DNA of 37,911 nucleotides from an uncultured Lachnospiraceae bacterium. GTDB lineage: Bacteria > Bacillota > Clostridia > Lachnospirales > Lachnospiraceae. Below the pieces are notes generated by a model. The model ran no database searches and was not told the origin of the DNA. It saw only the letters and a program-made list of their open reading frames with translations. Location of the stretch: positions 1 to 37,911 of the forward strand of contig CAPQSW010000019.1 in assembly GCA_948688495.1 (NCBI GenBank). Reading direction: 5' to 3'. This document shows positions 1-9,459 of this stretch, piece after piece. The stretch's first letter is position 1, and each line of letters begins with the position of its first letter. Made by a program: the position numbers and the translations under genes.

Positions 1-62
1 ACTTTACACATAATAAATAGTAAAAAGAATTTTCATTACAAATATGGAAGGAGATGTTCTTT

Positions 63-728
63 ATGAAATTTAAATTAAAAGACCCTGGAAGCTCAATCAC
101 ACATTTTATCGGAATGCTGATGGCACTGTTTGCCGCGACCCCGCTCCTAATCCGCGCTTCCTTAAATCCAGACAGGATACATGTTGTTTCCCTTGCTGTC
201 TTTATTGTCAGCATGATTCTTCTGTACGGCGCCAGTACCACCTATCACGCACTCGACTTGTCAGAAAAAACAAACCGCATTCTGCGCAAATTAGACCATA
301 TGATGATATTTATATTGATTGCAGGGACTTATACGCCCGTCTGTGTTATCGTGTTAAATGGAAGCGTTGGCTATGGGCTTCTTGCCCTTGTCTGGGGAAT
401 CGCCCTTGCGGGTATCCTGGTAAAAGCCTTCTGGATTACCTGTCCGAAATGGTTTTCTTCTTTATTATATATTGCTATGGGATGGGTATGCGTCCTTGCC
501 TTTACACAGATCATGAACTCTCTTTCCCATGAGGCATTTTTATGGCTCCTCGCCGGAGGCATCATCTATACGATCGGAGGCGTCATTTACGCCTTAAAGC
601 TGCCGATTTTCGACTCCAGGCACAAGAATTTCGGCTCCCACGAGATCTTCCATCTGTTTGTAATGGGCGGAAGCATCTGCCACTTCATCATGATGTATTG
701 CTTTGTAGCGGATATGCCGTTGTTATAA
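63..728 (+). CDS. Hemolysin III family (PAQR-type) integral membrane protein
   Basis: This 221-residue protein belongs to the hemolysin III/TrhA branch of the PAQR family. Its members are seven-helix membrane proteins with a conserved His/Asp/Ser set that resembles a metal-dependent hydrolase site. Seen here are the early TTYHALD motif, an LDHMMIF segment followed by GTYTP, and a C-terminal SHEIFH...GSICHF motif that supplies the last histidines. Hydrophobic helices fill nearly the whole length. I chose the ATG at 63 over the in-frame ATG at 54, because GGAAGGAG at 46-53 lies 9 bases before 63 but directly abuts 54. It stands alone and is followed by a strong terminator at 750-799. The cellular role of bacterial members is poorly settled: the hemolysin name comes from a Bacillus cereus homologue, and others are linked to membrane lipid homeostasis. 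Family assignment is firm; function is not. Confidence 0.9.
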   Translation: MKFKLKDPGSSITHFIGMLMALFAATPLLIRASLNPDRIHVVSLAVFIVSMILLYGASTTYHALDLSEKTNRILRKLDHMMIFILIAGTYTPVCVIVLNGSVGYGLLALVWGIALAGILVKAFWITCPKWFSSLLYIAMGWVCVLAFTQIMNSLSHEAFLWLLAGGIIYTIGGVIYALKLPIFDSRHKNFGSHEIFHLFVMGGSICHFIMMYCFVADMPLL

Positions 729-749
729 TCCATGCAATATTAATATGGA

Positions 750-799
750 AAAAGGAGAGCGGCCTATGATTTCCAAATCATCTGCGGCTCTCCTTTTTC
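750..799. terminator. Bidirectional rho-independent terminator
   Basis: A 12-base stem AAAAAGGAGAGC (750-761) pairs with GCTCTCCTTTTT (788-799). A second short stem, ATGAT/ATCAT, lies inside the loop. The A-tract and T-tract on either side make it work in both directions. It would end the hemolysin III gene on the plus strand and the GH43 gene on the minus strand. Confidence 0.85.
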
Positions 800-832
800 A
801 GCATTATTAGCAGTAACCTGCCATCTTTTTAT

Positions 833-3800
833 TTATTTTTTTACTGTTATCTTAATTGTCGCCCTTGCCTTCTTATTGCAAGTTGTAACTGTAATCGTTG
901 CCTTTCCTGGTTTTATTGCCTTAACCTTACCAGTAGATGAGACGGTTGCAACCTTCTTATTGCTGGTCTTGTAAGTTATCTTGTTGCTCACGCTGTTGCT
1001 TGGCGTCTTCTTTTTTATCTTAATCTGGAAGGTCTTTTTCTTCTTTAATGTCTTGCTCTTGGCATTCAGGGTAATCTTCTTGGGCGCCGGTTTTACGTTT
1101 ATCGTGCATTTTGTCGACTTGCCGTCCGCTTTCGCAATAATTGTGACCTTTCCTATTTTCTTTCCTTTTACCATGCCTTTTTGCGTAACCGTCGCAATCT
1201 TTTTATTCTTGGATTGCCAGGTCACCTTCCGGTTTGTGGCATTGGATGGCTTTACTGTTGCTTTCAAGGTAAACTCATCCTGCACGCCTACTGACACGGA
1301 TTTTTTATTCAACTTTATACTGCTAACATTGATCTTGACAGGCACATTCGGCGCATTCTTTTTCCAGACTGCATACCTGCCGCCCTTGGCAACATCAACC
1401 GTCACCTTTCCATCTTTGCTGACTGTATAAGTCTTTACTGTCTCAAGCGCCTTGCTCTGCGGATTGTAGTAACTCAGGGTAACGCTCTCCCCGGCTTTCC
1501 ATCCCATCTTAGACACATTTACGGTAACCTTCGCACCCTGGATCGCTCCCTGCTGGGCAAAGGAAAGTACCATACCCTTCTCATCCGCCTTTAACAGATT
1601 TTTCACATCCGCATCTTTGGCGCTGTCCACTTCCAGCAGAAGGTTTACATCAGATGCCTGCGATGTCCCGCTAAACGTCCACTGATAGGAGCTGCTGCCA
1701 TTTACCGTTACCGTCAGTTCCTTTTGGGACTCCCCTGCCGCTGCCAATACTTCCTTCGGCAGTGTCAAAGCCTTTGGCATCTTCCCATTTGCCATCAGTG
1801 TGCTCGGGATAACCACATTCACAGAAATCTTCTGGCTGTCACTGCTCTTAATGCTGTCTGCCAAAGATTCTGGAAGCTTTATACTGACCGCTGTATTTGC
1901 ATCCGGCGTAAACTCTGCAATATCTACCTCGAAACTTCCGCTTCCCTGCTCAGATACGCCGGGCGTTAAATTGACGCTGCCGTCTTCATTTGCCATGACA
2001 ACTGCCGGAACACCCTCTAAGGTCGGTGTAATCACCATCTCACCTTTCTCATCAAAGAAAATCTCGTCAATACAGGTCTCACGGTGCACGCCCAGACCAT
2101 CGCTGGAAGTAAAAATACCGATCGGCGTATAGAATCTGTGGTATGCCATGAAATACCGGTCTTTCTTATTGGCGTCCTTGACATGAACCACGGACTGATG
2201 TGCAGAGCCTAGTATTCCCTTGCTCTCATCCTTACTCAGCAGATGCGCCTTCTTAAATGTCACATTGACTGTTCCGTCCGCCCCGATAAGCTCGTCGCTG
2301 ACACCATAATTTACATGGTAATTAGGACTGTTTGCGTCATCATCGGACCAGGTCCAATGATATTTTCCATCCACCTTTGTCACAATCACGGATTCACGAA
2401 AATCTACTACGTTACTAATCTTCAAACCATTAATCTGCGTCAGCGTGCCATCTGCAATGCTCATCATATCGTCATCCAGCTTTGCAATTGCTGCGTTGCC
2501 ATTTCCAAAGAGAAGGTAAGAAGTTCCATCATCATCCGTAAAAATCGACGGGTCAATCGCCTGGCCCATAGACACATTGGCTGCTTTACACATATCCGTA
2601 GTCATCAGCGGTTCTCCTAAGTCCGTATAGGGACCAGCCGGACTGTCCGCCACAGCAACACCAATCGCAGACGGCTCCTTCCCATCCTTGTCTAAAAACT
2701 TTCCGCAGTAATAAAAATAATATTTCCCATTCTTCTTCTCAATCGTGGGCGCCCAGGCGCTGCCTTTTACTGCCCACGGAGATTTGGCAATCTGCACGCC
2801 CTTCTCATTGAGCCCTGGATTGTCATTGGCAAGCTCCATGATAACGCCTTCATCCTCCCAGTTCACCATATCCTTAGAGGAAAATGCATGGAACTTTGTT
2901 CCACTCCAGCCAGGATAGCCGTCTGTCGTCGGATAAATCCAGAACTTTCCATCGAAATAATCAATATCCGGGTCTGCATACTGACCGGGAAGCACTGGGT
3001 TGCGTGCAATCTTAGCTTTTTTAATCGTGTAAGTTTCCTTTCTTCCGGCAAGCGTCACCTCGAGGGTTACATCCTTGCTCAAATCCAAGACCCCGCCGGT
3101 AAAGTCCTTACCGTCTGCTGTTACATGTGCTTTTTTCGTCAAAAGGTTTAATGATACTGGTACTGCCTTCAGATTCGTCCCTGTACGCACATACGGTACA
3201 ATCTCTTTTCTCTTCAGGTCAATATCGGAAAAGACCGCCGTATGGTCATCCGTTCCCCTGGAAATTAACGCGGTAAGCCTGTCCGGCACTGTGCCAACGA
3301 CCGCCCCCTTCAAAAGAGGCGCGTAATCCATGACATCCGCAGCAATTTCCTCTTCTCCAAGGGCACGGTTGTAAACCTTGAAATTGTCAAAACTGCCTTT
3401 AAAATACGGATCATCATAAAATGACTTGCCAAAATATGCTTTAAGGTCTGTGCCCAGGCTGGATGTACGTGCGGTATTCTTATTCTCTGAGACAAGGCTG
3501 CCATCGATATACAGCTTCATATTGCTACCTTTGATTACCAGGACGACCTTCTGCCATTTCCCCGTACCGGCCCCGAGACCGCTCACTGCCTGCTCATTCT
3601 CCCAACCATTAATCGTAATGGCATTACGGACCTCCGTTCCCCGAACCCTGAGAAAGTCATAAGCGGTACTGTTTTTCCCATATGCAAAAGTAAAGAAATT
3701 GCCACTATCCTTTTCTGATTTCACGTCCATAGATATGGTCATGACATCCCTTCCATCAAAAAAGCCTTGCGGAATCTCTGCATACGCGCCGGAAGATCCA

Positions 3801-5164
3801 TCCAGTTTGAGAACATTACTCTTACGCTCCTCATCATAAACTACCTCAGCATTGCCATAGAGCGTCCCGTCATCTTTCACAGCATCCCCGATAGCGGAAT
3901 CCGTAATGGTTGTCTCTCCCTCGTCCCCTTCAAAATCATAGGACAGTATCGGTTCTTCTATCGGTGTTTCTCCCTGGTCATCATCGGAATCTTTATTACC
4001 GAAAGCTTCCTGAATCCGGGCGTCTTCCTCCGCTGTCAGACGCATCACCGTCCCATGACGGAACTTACCATCCGGGAAGCTGGCGTCCATCGCAGTAAAT
4101 TTGCCGCTTGCCAAATCCTTCGTCAAAAATGCCTTGTACCCTTGATTGTCACCCATAACACACCATAGTCCATTCGGAAGCTGGTACACGGTAAGACCCT
4201 CCCTGCCGTCAAAGCCGGCAGCGCTGCTGCCGCTCCTTTTCACCAGACGCTTCCAGGAACCTTTGGGGGTACTCTGTTCTTCACCGTTTTTGACGTCCAG
4301 AACATCCTCCGTATCCAGTGTATCGCTGACGTCAATAACTGTATTCCAGTCAGAGGTAGAGAAACGATAATATTTGCCTTTATCCTTGACAATCGTAGAA
4401 TCGATGATATTTACCTCTGTAAACTGCTCTTTGCCATCCTTGTCTATATATGTTCCGTCTACATCCTCACTAAGCCAGACTTTAGGCTCTGTAAACGTGA
4501 CAAAATCCTTCGTACGGCATACATAAACCCTAAGGGCGTTCTCACTTGTACCTGCCTTGGACTTATCCCTGGCAGACCAGTATACTGCATAGTCACCTTT
4601 CGCTTCGTCATAAATCGCTTCCGGCGCCCACACACAGCCTGCATCGTCAAATCCCGCATCGACAAGGCGCGGCTCGCTCCAATTCACCAAATCCGTGGAT
4701 TCCCAGATTACCAGCTTCTGGCTGGCGCTGAGCTGGTTCCATCCGCTTCCTCCGGCACCGCCTCCTTCTGCATGGAGGTCTGTACCGAGAATCCAGTACT
4801 TGTTTCCCTCTGCCGAACGGATAATATGCGGGTCGCGGACGCCCAGGTCGCTGCCCTCCGCATCGTTGACCAAAATCGGCTGTGAAACCCCGTCTTTCTT
4901 ATTGAGCTTTGTCCAGGTCATCCCATCCTCACTGTAACCAAAGAAAATTTTCTCATAGCCTCCCTCTGTGCCGAAATTCGCCCAGAGATAGCCCCCCATC
5001 TGCGCATCCGCAGCTTTTTCATTCTGCGCTGCCTCAAGCTTCGCAGCCGTATCCTGCAGTTTTGCCGCGTCTCCCGCTGCCAAGGAAACAGACGGCACTG
5101 CCGTGATTGCCATCACACCGCCAAGCAGCCAGGCATAACATCTTTGCCTCCATTTCTTGTTCAT
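833..5164 (-). CDS. Secreted double-GH43 glycoside hydrolase with LamG and Ig-like domains
   Basis: This 1443-residue exported enzyme probably removes arabinose or xylose units from plant glycans. A signal peptide occupies about residues 1-30, ending SLAAG. A first GH43-like five-bladed propeller spans about 55-385, with likely catalytic base D111 (VRDPHI), modulator D255 (IIDSTIV) and possible acid E322 (DGREGL). A concanavalin/LamG-type domain follows (about 405-612), then a short linker domain. A second GH43 module (about 720-1050) has base D731 (YADPD), modulator D871 (AIDPS) and acid E924 (FRESV). The C-terminus holds two Big_2-type Ig-like domains (about 1280-1443) that are very rich in lysine and may bind the cell wall or substrate. 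There is no LPXTG motif. The start is an ATG behind GGAGGAGGG. It lies 154 bases downstream of the AraC-type regulator, its likely activator. Exact substrate is not readable from sequence. Confidence 0.9.
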   Translation of the reverse strand: MNKKWRQRCYAWLLGGVMAITAVPSVSLAAGDAAKLQDTAAKLEAAQNEKAADAQMGGYLWANFGTEGGYEKIFFGYSEDGMTWTKLNKKDGVSQPILVNDAEGSDLGVRDPHIIRSAEGNKYWILGTDLHAEGGGAGGSGWNQLSASQKLVIWESTDLVNWSEPRLVDAGFDDAGCVWAPEAIYDEAKGDYAVYWSARDKSKAGTSENALRVYVCRTKDFVTFTEPKVWLSEDVDGTYIDKDGKEQFTEVNIIDSTIVKDKGKYYRFSTSDWNTVIDVSDTLDTEDVLDVKNGEEQSTPKGSWKRLVKRSGSSAAGFDGREGLTVYQLPNGLWCVMGDNQGYKAFLTKDLASGKFTAMDASFPDGKFRHGTVMRLTAEEDARIQEAFGNKDSDDDQGETPIEEPILSYDFEGDEGETTITDSAIGDAVKDDGTLYGNAEVVYDEERKSNVLKLDGSSGAYAEIPQGFFDGRDVMTISMDVKSEKDSGNFFTFAYGKNSTAYDFLRVRGTEVRNAITINGWENEQAVSGLGAGTGKWQKVVLVIKGSNMKLYIDGSLVSENKNTARTSSLGTDLKAYFGKSFYDDPYFKGSFDNFKVYNRALGEEEIAADVMDYAPLLKGAVVGTVPDRLTALISRGTDDHTAVFSDIDLKRKEIVPYVRTGTNLKAVPVSLNLLTKKAHVTADGKDFTGGVLDLSKDVTLEVTLAGRKETYTIKKAKIARNPVLPGQYADPDIDYFDGKFWIYPTTDGYPGWSGTKFHAFSSKDMVNWEDEGVIMELANDNPGLNEKGVQIAKSPWAVKGSAWAPTIEKKNGKYYFYYCGKFLDKDGKEPSAIGVAVADSPAGPYTDLGEPLMTTDMCKAANVSMGQAIDPSIFTDDDGTSYLLFGNGNAAIAKLDDDMMSIADGTLTQINGLKISNVVDFRESVIVTKVDGKYHWTWSDDDANSPNYHVNYGVSDELIGADGTVNVTFKKAHLLSKDESKGILGSAHQSVVHVKDANKKDRYFMAYHRFYTPIGIFTSSDGLGVHRETCIDEIFFDEKGEMVITPTLEGVPAVVMANEDGSVNLTPGVSEQGSGSFEVDIAEFTPDANTAVSIKLPESLADSIKSSDSQKISVNVVIPSTLMANGKMPKALTLPKEVLAAAGESQKELTVTVNGSSSYQWTFSGTSQASDVNLLLEVDSAKDADVKNLLKADEKGMVLSFAQQGAIQGAKVTVNVSKMGWKAGESVTLSYYNPQSKALETVKTYTVSKDGKVTVDVAKGGRYAVWKKNAPNVPVKINVSSIKLNKKSVSVGVQDEFTLKATVKPSNATNRKVTWQSKNKKIATVTQKGMVKGKKIGKVTIIAKADGKSTKCTINVKPAPKKITLNAKSKTLKKKKTFQIKIKKKTPSNSVSNKITYKTSNKKVATVSSTGKVKAIKPGKATITVTTCNKKARATIKITVKK

Positions 5165-5318
5165 ATTGCCCTCCTCCTTTATTATTTTATTTACTATTAA
5201 TCATAAAAAATCTTACCTGAAAATGAAATGGACATAATTTTGAATTTTTGCACTTTTTTCCTGCTATAATTAAAAATTTCATGGATGCCGTTACATTTTC
5301 CTTCTTCCCATATCCGCC

Positions 5319-6050
5319 TTACAGATGCTTCCGATATACGCTGGGAGAAACCCCTGTTACCTTTTTAAAAACCCTGATAAAATAAAAGTAATCCTGATAT
5401 CCCACCATTTCCGCAATCTGCTCCAGAGAAAGCCTGTCATCGGCCAGCAGTTCTTTTGCCCTCTGAATACGCATGGATGTGAGATATTTAGAAAACGACA
5501 TGCCAAGGCTCTCCTTCATTCTTGTACTGAGACGGCTCGCGCTGATATTATATTTGTCGGCCAGGCTGTTTAAGGTGATGTCCTCCATATAAGATTCCTG
5601 TATCTCTTTTAATATCTGTCCCATGACAGTTGCATTCTCCGCTTCCTTTTCCAGCATTCCTGCCCCTGTCATGCCTTTTTCTCCCTTACTTATAATTTCC
5701 AACAACACCCGATTCAGTTCTTTCTGCTCTACCGGCTTTAATAGATAATCCTTAACTCCCCACCGCATAGCCGTCTGCGCATAATCAAACTCCGCATAAC
5801 CGCTTAATACAATAATTTCAATATTAAGCTCCCGCTCCCTGATTTTTTGTATCAATTCCAGCCCGTTTATTCCCGGCATACGGATGTCTGTAATCAGTAT
5901 ATCCGGCTTTTTCTCCACAATCTGCTCCAGTGCCACAATTCCATTTTCCGCTTCCCCCAACACTTGTATGGGCAGTCCTGTCTTTTCCAGTAACTTCTTT
6001 AGCCCCATTGTCTCCCAAATTTCATCATCAGCCAAAAAGATTTTATACAT
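5319..6050 (-). CDS. YesN-type response regulator with AraC DNA-binding domain
   Basis: This 243-residue transcription regulator has an N-terminal receiver domain (residues 1 to about 120; acidic pocket ADDE at 7-10, phospho-acceptor D55 in ITDIRMPG, switch lysine in LLKP). A C-terminal AraC-type double helix-turn-helix follows, with LEQIAEMVGYQDYFYF and the family signature FKKVTGVSPSVYRK. This is the YesN architecture, normally phosphorylated by a YesM-type kinase. A longer reading from 6119 is possible, but the ATG at 6050 is better: it has GGAGGAGGGAGC in front, begins with the normal receiver start MYKIFLADDE, and overlaps the kinase stop by 8 bases as in a coupled pair. The GH43 gene lies immediately downstream and is the obvious target. 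I cannot identify its operator. Confidence 0.93.
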   Translation of the reverse strand: MYKIFLADDEIWETMGLKKLLEKTGLPIQVLGEAENGIVALEQIVEKKPDILITDIRMPGINGLELIQKIRERELNIEIIVLSGYAEFDYAQTAMRWGVKDYLLKPVEQKELNRVLLEIISKGEKGMTGAGMLEKEAENATVMGQILKEIQESYMEDITLNSLADKYNISASRLSTRMKESLGMSFSKYLTSMRIQRAKELLADDRLSLEQIAEMVGYQDYFYFIRVFKKVTGVSPSVYRKHL

Positions 6051-7767
6051 ATGCCGTTGCTCCCTCCTCCACCTGATCTGGCAGCACAATCGTAACCTTC
6101 GTTCCTTCCCCCGGCACACTTTCTATACGAAAAGAAGCCCTTTCCCCATAAAAAAGTTTTAATCTCTGGTAAATATTCGCCATCCCAACCCCTCTTTGGT
6201 TTTCACCGCTTTTGATCCTCTCCCTTAACTCCTCTACCTCCTCCGGCTCCATGCCGCATCCATTATCCTCCACAATACACTGAATCGTGTGCTCTCCCGT
6301 CATGGAAATTGATGCCCGGACAAAGCCCCCCTCTATTTTCTGCTCCAATCCATGAAAAACAGCATTTTCAATCAGAGGCTGCAACAGAAATTTAATCACA
6401 GATTTCGTCAGCACGCCTTCTTCTGCTTCTGTCTGAACTTTAATCCTCTCCCGGAAACGATGGTGGATAATATGTGCATATTCCTGAATATAATTCAATT
6501 CTTCTTCTACCCTTACAACGTTGCCCCCTTTGACTGCAAACCGAAATAGTTTAGACAGTGCCAGGGTAATTTCTGCAATTTCGTCTTCTTCATGATACAA
6601 TGCCATGCCGCGGATACAGTCTAACGTATTATATAAAAAATGCGGATTAATCTGATTGCGGTATGCAAGAATCTGAAGCTGCTTCTCTGCAGCCTCCATC
6701 TGATACGCTTTCTCCCTGGCCTTTCGAATCTGCAGATTCTTTTCTACCAGGCTGTCCAGCATTTGATTCAGGCTCGCCTCCACAGTACCAATCTCATCCC
6801 TCCTATGGACCTGTATACGCGCCTTTGGATCCTCCAAAACTTTCCCAACAAAGTCTTCCATTTCCCGTATAGGAAGCGCCAGCCTGCGGTAACAGAACAA
6901 AAGCATACAAAGCAGCAGTCCCAGCGCCAGTGCATATGTCCCCAAATAGAGAATACTCCCGTCCTCCTCACCGAAAAGCTCTTTTTGGGGTATTCTGCTC
7001 ACAAGCTTCCATCCCCCCACTGGCAATTCCCTGCATGTCACCTGATAATCTTTGGTAGTCCGCATCCAATCCGCATTTATTTCGTCTGCATCTTTGCCCC
7101 CCTGCTGCGCGAGTACCTGATTCTCCCCATCTAAAATATATAGCTGTGTATGGCTGGTCGCCTGTTCCTCCTGCAGTATCTCCATCAACTTGTCTGTCTC
7201 CATGATAAATACACACATACCAATCTGTTGTCCATACACCTGGCTGTTTAAATCGAATACCGGAAAATAAATAGCGTAATATGGCATATTGGAATTACTA
7301 AAATAAAAAATATTGCTGTACTCCTGTTGTTCCTTCCTAACTTGAATCAATTCCATATTTTCCGCACCCTGCTCTCCGTGCCCCATACTTGCAATCAGTT
7401 CCATATCCTGGTCAAACACATAGATACCAGAAATATTATTTTCTAATAATATGGTATTTGAAAATACAGTATTTACATCCTCTGTAAAAGTAACACGTTC
7501 TACGGAGTCCTGAAAAAAATATGTATAAATGGTCGGGGAATAGGCCGTCACTGTTGCAATCTGTGTCATCCGCCCATAATATTCCTCCATTTTATTTTCA
7601 ATCTGTACGATATGCTGTTCATTAAAATTGAGCGTATTTTCCCTGAGACTCAGCTTCCTCTGCGAACTTGTTATAATAAACGCTGCCAAGAGAACCAGCA
7701 TCAAAATCAGCCCCATGGCAAAAAGCTGTATAAAAATACTCTGCTTTCTTAATCTTTTCCGTATCAA
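6043..7767 (-). CDS. YesM-type membrane sensor histidine kinase
   Basis: This 574-residue kinase senses an extracellular signal and phosphorylates the adjacent YesN-type regulator. Transmembrane helix 1 is at about residues 12-34. A roughly 245-residue extracytoplasmic Cache-like region follows, then a second helix (LYLGTYALALGLLLCMLLF), a HAMP linker (LALPIREMEDF), a His_kinase domain with phospho-acceptor H376 in INPHFLYNTLD, and a HATPase_c domain (N-box PLIENAVFHGLEQK, G-boxes EDNGCGM and RGVGMANI). The start is TTG at 7767 behind AAGGAAGGTG. The next in-frame ATG would cut into the first membrane helix, so TTG is preferred. It sits 18 bases after the binding-protein gene and overlaps the regulator by 8 bases, so the three are almost certainly co-transcribed. 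Confidence 0.93.
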   Translation of the reverse strand: MIRKRLRKQSIFIQLFAMGLILMLVLLAAFIITSSQRKLSLRENTLNFNEQHIVQIENKMEEYYGRMTQIATVTAYSPTIYTYFFQDSVERVTFTEDVNTVFSNTILLENNISGIYVFDQDMELIASMGHGEQGAENMELIQVRKEQQEYSNIFYFSNSNMPYYAIYFPVFDLNSQVYGQQIGMCVFIMETDKLMEILQEEQATSHTQLYILDGENQVLAQQGGKDADEINADWMRTTKDYQVTCRELPVGGWKLVSRIPQKELFGEEDGSILYLGTYALALGLLLCMLLFCYRRLALPIREMEDFVGKVLEDPKARIQVHRRDEIGTVEASLNQMLDSLVEKNLQIRKAREKAYQMEAAEKQLQILAYRNQINPHFLYNTLDCIRGMALYHEEDEIAEITLALSKLFRFAVKGGNVVRVEEELNYIQEYAHIIHHRFRERIKVQTEAEEGVLTKSVIKFLLQPLIENAVFHGLEQKIEGGFVRASISMTGEHTIQCIVEDNGCGMEPEEVEELRERIKSGENQRGVGMANIYQRLKLFYGERASFRIESVPGEGTKVTIVLPDQVEEGATAYV

Positions 7768-7785
7768 GACTGCACCTTCCTTTGC

Positions 7786-9399
7786 CTAGTTTACCTTAAG
7801 GATCCTATCGTCCTGCTCCCGGCAGTTCTCTTGGTACTGTATATTTTTTTGTGTGTCCAGCTCACATATTCCCATTTCATTAAGCCTGTCCATCATGATC
7901 TGATATTCCTGTTCAAATTGAACATTATTTTCCGCTAGTATCACCTTCAATATCTGTTTCTTCTTGTAATCCTGCAGCTCTGCCTCAAGATTTTGCCCCC
8001 TCTTTCCCAGGGACATGACAAGCAGCGAACTGTTATACCGCCTGGTTTCTTTCGCCTTTCCATAGGTAACTTTAATCAAAGTCTCAGCTTCTTCCTCGCT
8101 CCCTTCCTCATAGGGGGCAAGAATGCTCCGCTCCCAGGCAGTATTATGGAACATCCACCAGGCCCCCACCCCCGTATTTCCATAATCCCTTTTTGCTCGT
8201 TTGCCCTCTTCTGTCAGTTTCACCAGATGGTCCTGCAGCTCAAAATGAACGCCTTCCTCCCCAAATTCCCACTGGAACATTCCCTCCGGACTGGTCATAT
8301 AATCCAGAAACCGCGCCAGTTCCACAGGATGTTCACAGGTTTTTGATATGAAGGTATTCATCCAGCCCAAACCTACTTCCCGCTCCCTCCCATAGACAGG
8401 ATGCTCCCCCGATGATGGAAGAATGGGACCGGACGTTACCCACTCTTTGGGATCAATGTCAATGTTCGCCGTATTCCCTACAAAACACAGGACTATCCCC
8501 TCTGCAATCATCTGCCGTATCTTGGCATTTGACAGCGTCAGCCATTCCGCCTGAAAATATCCATTCTGCACCATCTGATTCAAATAGGACAACGCCTCCT
8601 TTGCCTCTGGCTGACGCATAATATCCATATAATTTCCATCTTCATCTACATATTCAGCTCCGAATGTCTCCATAAAAAACTGCAGGGAATGGTCCCAGTA
8701 GTTCTGTCCATCCAGCATAAGCGGAATAATAGGCTCTTTGCTCCCTATATTTGCCTGCACTGCTTTTTCAAATACCTGCAAAAGCTGCTCCTGCGTCCTC
8801 AAGTCCTCTACCTGCAAACCCAGTTCCAGCAAAAGCTTTTTGTTCCAGATAATACCGCTGTTCGTCGCATATTCTACCATATCCTGATAACACTCAGAAC
8901 TTGGTTCCCATAGTTCCATAACCTCCCCAATGGCAAGATGCGATGGAAAGGCGTACCATTTTCCGTCCCGTTTTATAAGCCCCTGTCTTACATCTTCTGG
9001 AAAATTCTTTAACAACTTGGCTTCTGGAAGATATTTCTGGAAAAATTCTTCCAAATCCCAGAATTTCCCGGAAGAAGCAAGCTGACTGATCGTGGTCGCA
9101 TTTGTTACACAAACCAAATCCGTCAGGTTATTGTTCGCCAGCATCAGCCTGACCTGGTTGTCCGCATCCTGCGGAGGCACATTTGTCTCCAGTACAACGC
9201 CTGTCCCTTTCGTAATCTTCCCAGTAATCGTTTCCTCTCTGGTATCCCACTTCGGCGGCGTCCAGAAATCCACATCGCAGAACAGGGATATATAGGTATA
9301 ATCCACATTCTCCTGCTGCGCCAAATGATTGCCGCAACCCTGCACCCCCATAATAACCAAAAGTATACAAAGTATAGGGCATATCCATGTTTTTTTCAT
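7786..9399 (-). CDS. Lipoprotein extracellular solute-binding protein (ABC family 1 type)
   Basis: This 537-residue sugar-type substrate-binding lipoprotein has a short basic start, a hydrophobic stretch and a lipobox ending VQGC, with C22 as the predicted lipidated cysteine. The body has features of family 1 binding proteins: a segment ending LVCVTNATTISQLASSGKFWDLEEFF near the N-terminus (only partly typical), GIIWNKKLLLELGL in the middle, and an ARFLDYMTSPEGMFQWEFGEEG stretch late in the chain. Length fits the long LipO/YtcQ-like group. The ATG at 9399 gives the normal signal start MKKTW; a GTG four codons upstream (9411) is also possible because the AGGAG sits between the usual distances. 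No permease or ATPase gene is adjacent. It may therefore deliver ligand information to the next-door kinase, or serve a transporter elsewhere. That role is inference. Confidence 0.88.
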   Translation of the reverse strand: MKKTWICPILCILLVIMGVQGCGNHLAQQENVDYTYISLFCDVDFWTPPKWDTREETITGKITKGTGVVLETNVPPQDADNQVRLMLANNNLTDLVCVTNATTISQLASSGKFWDLEEFFQKYLPEAKLLKNFPEDVRQGLIKRDGKWYAFPSHLAIGEVMELWEPSSECYQDMVEYATNSGIIWNKKLLLELGLQVEDLRTQEQLLQVFEKAVQANIGSKEPIIPLMLDGQNYWDHSLQFFMETFGAEYVDEDGNYMDIMRQPEAKEALSYLNQMVQNGYFQAEWLTLSNAKIRQMIAEGIVLCFVGNTANIDIDPKEWVTSGPILPSSGEHPVYGREREVGLGWMNTFISKTCEHPVELARFLDYMTSPEGMFQWEFGEEGVHFELQDHLVKLTEEGKRAKRDYGNTGVGAWWMFHNTAWERSILAPYEEGSEEEAETLIKVTYGKAKETRRYNSSLLVMSLGKRGQNLEAELQDYKKKQILKVILAENNVQFEQEYQIMMDRLNEMGICELDTQKNIQYQENCREQDDRILKVN

Positions 9400-9459
9400 T
9401 TCTCCATACACTCCTCTTTCCCCAAAACAGCAACTAATGTATCTGCCCTTTCTTTTCCA

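Noticed and set aside
542..769. Plus-strand frame overlapping the end of the hemolysin III gene
   Set aside because: Shifted-frame shadow of the real gene; its codons run into the terminator.
5230..5270. TTGAAT...TATAAT on the plus strand upstream of the regulator 3' end
   Set aside because: The spacer is about 20 bases and it would only produce antisense RNA to the regulator gene.
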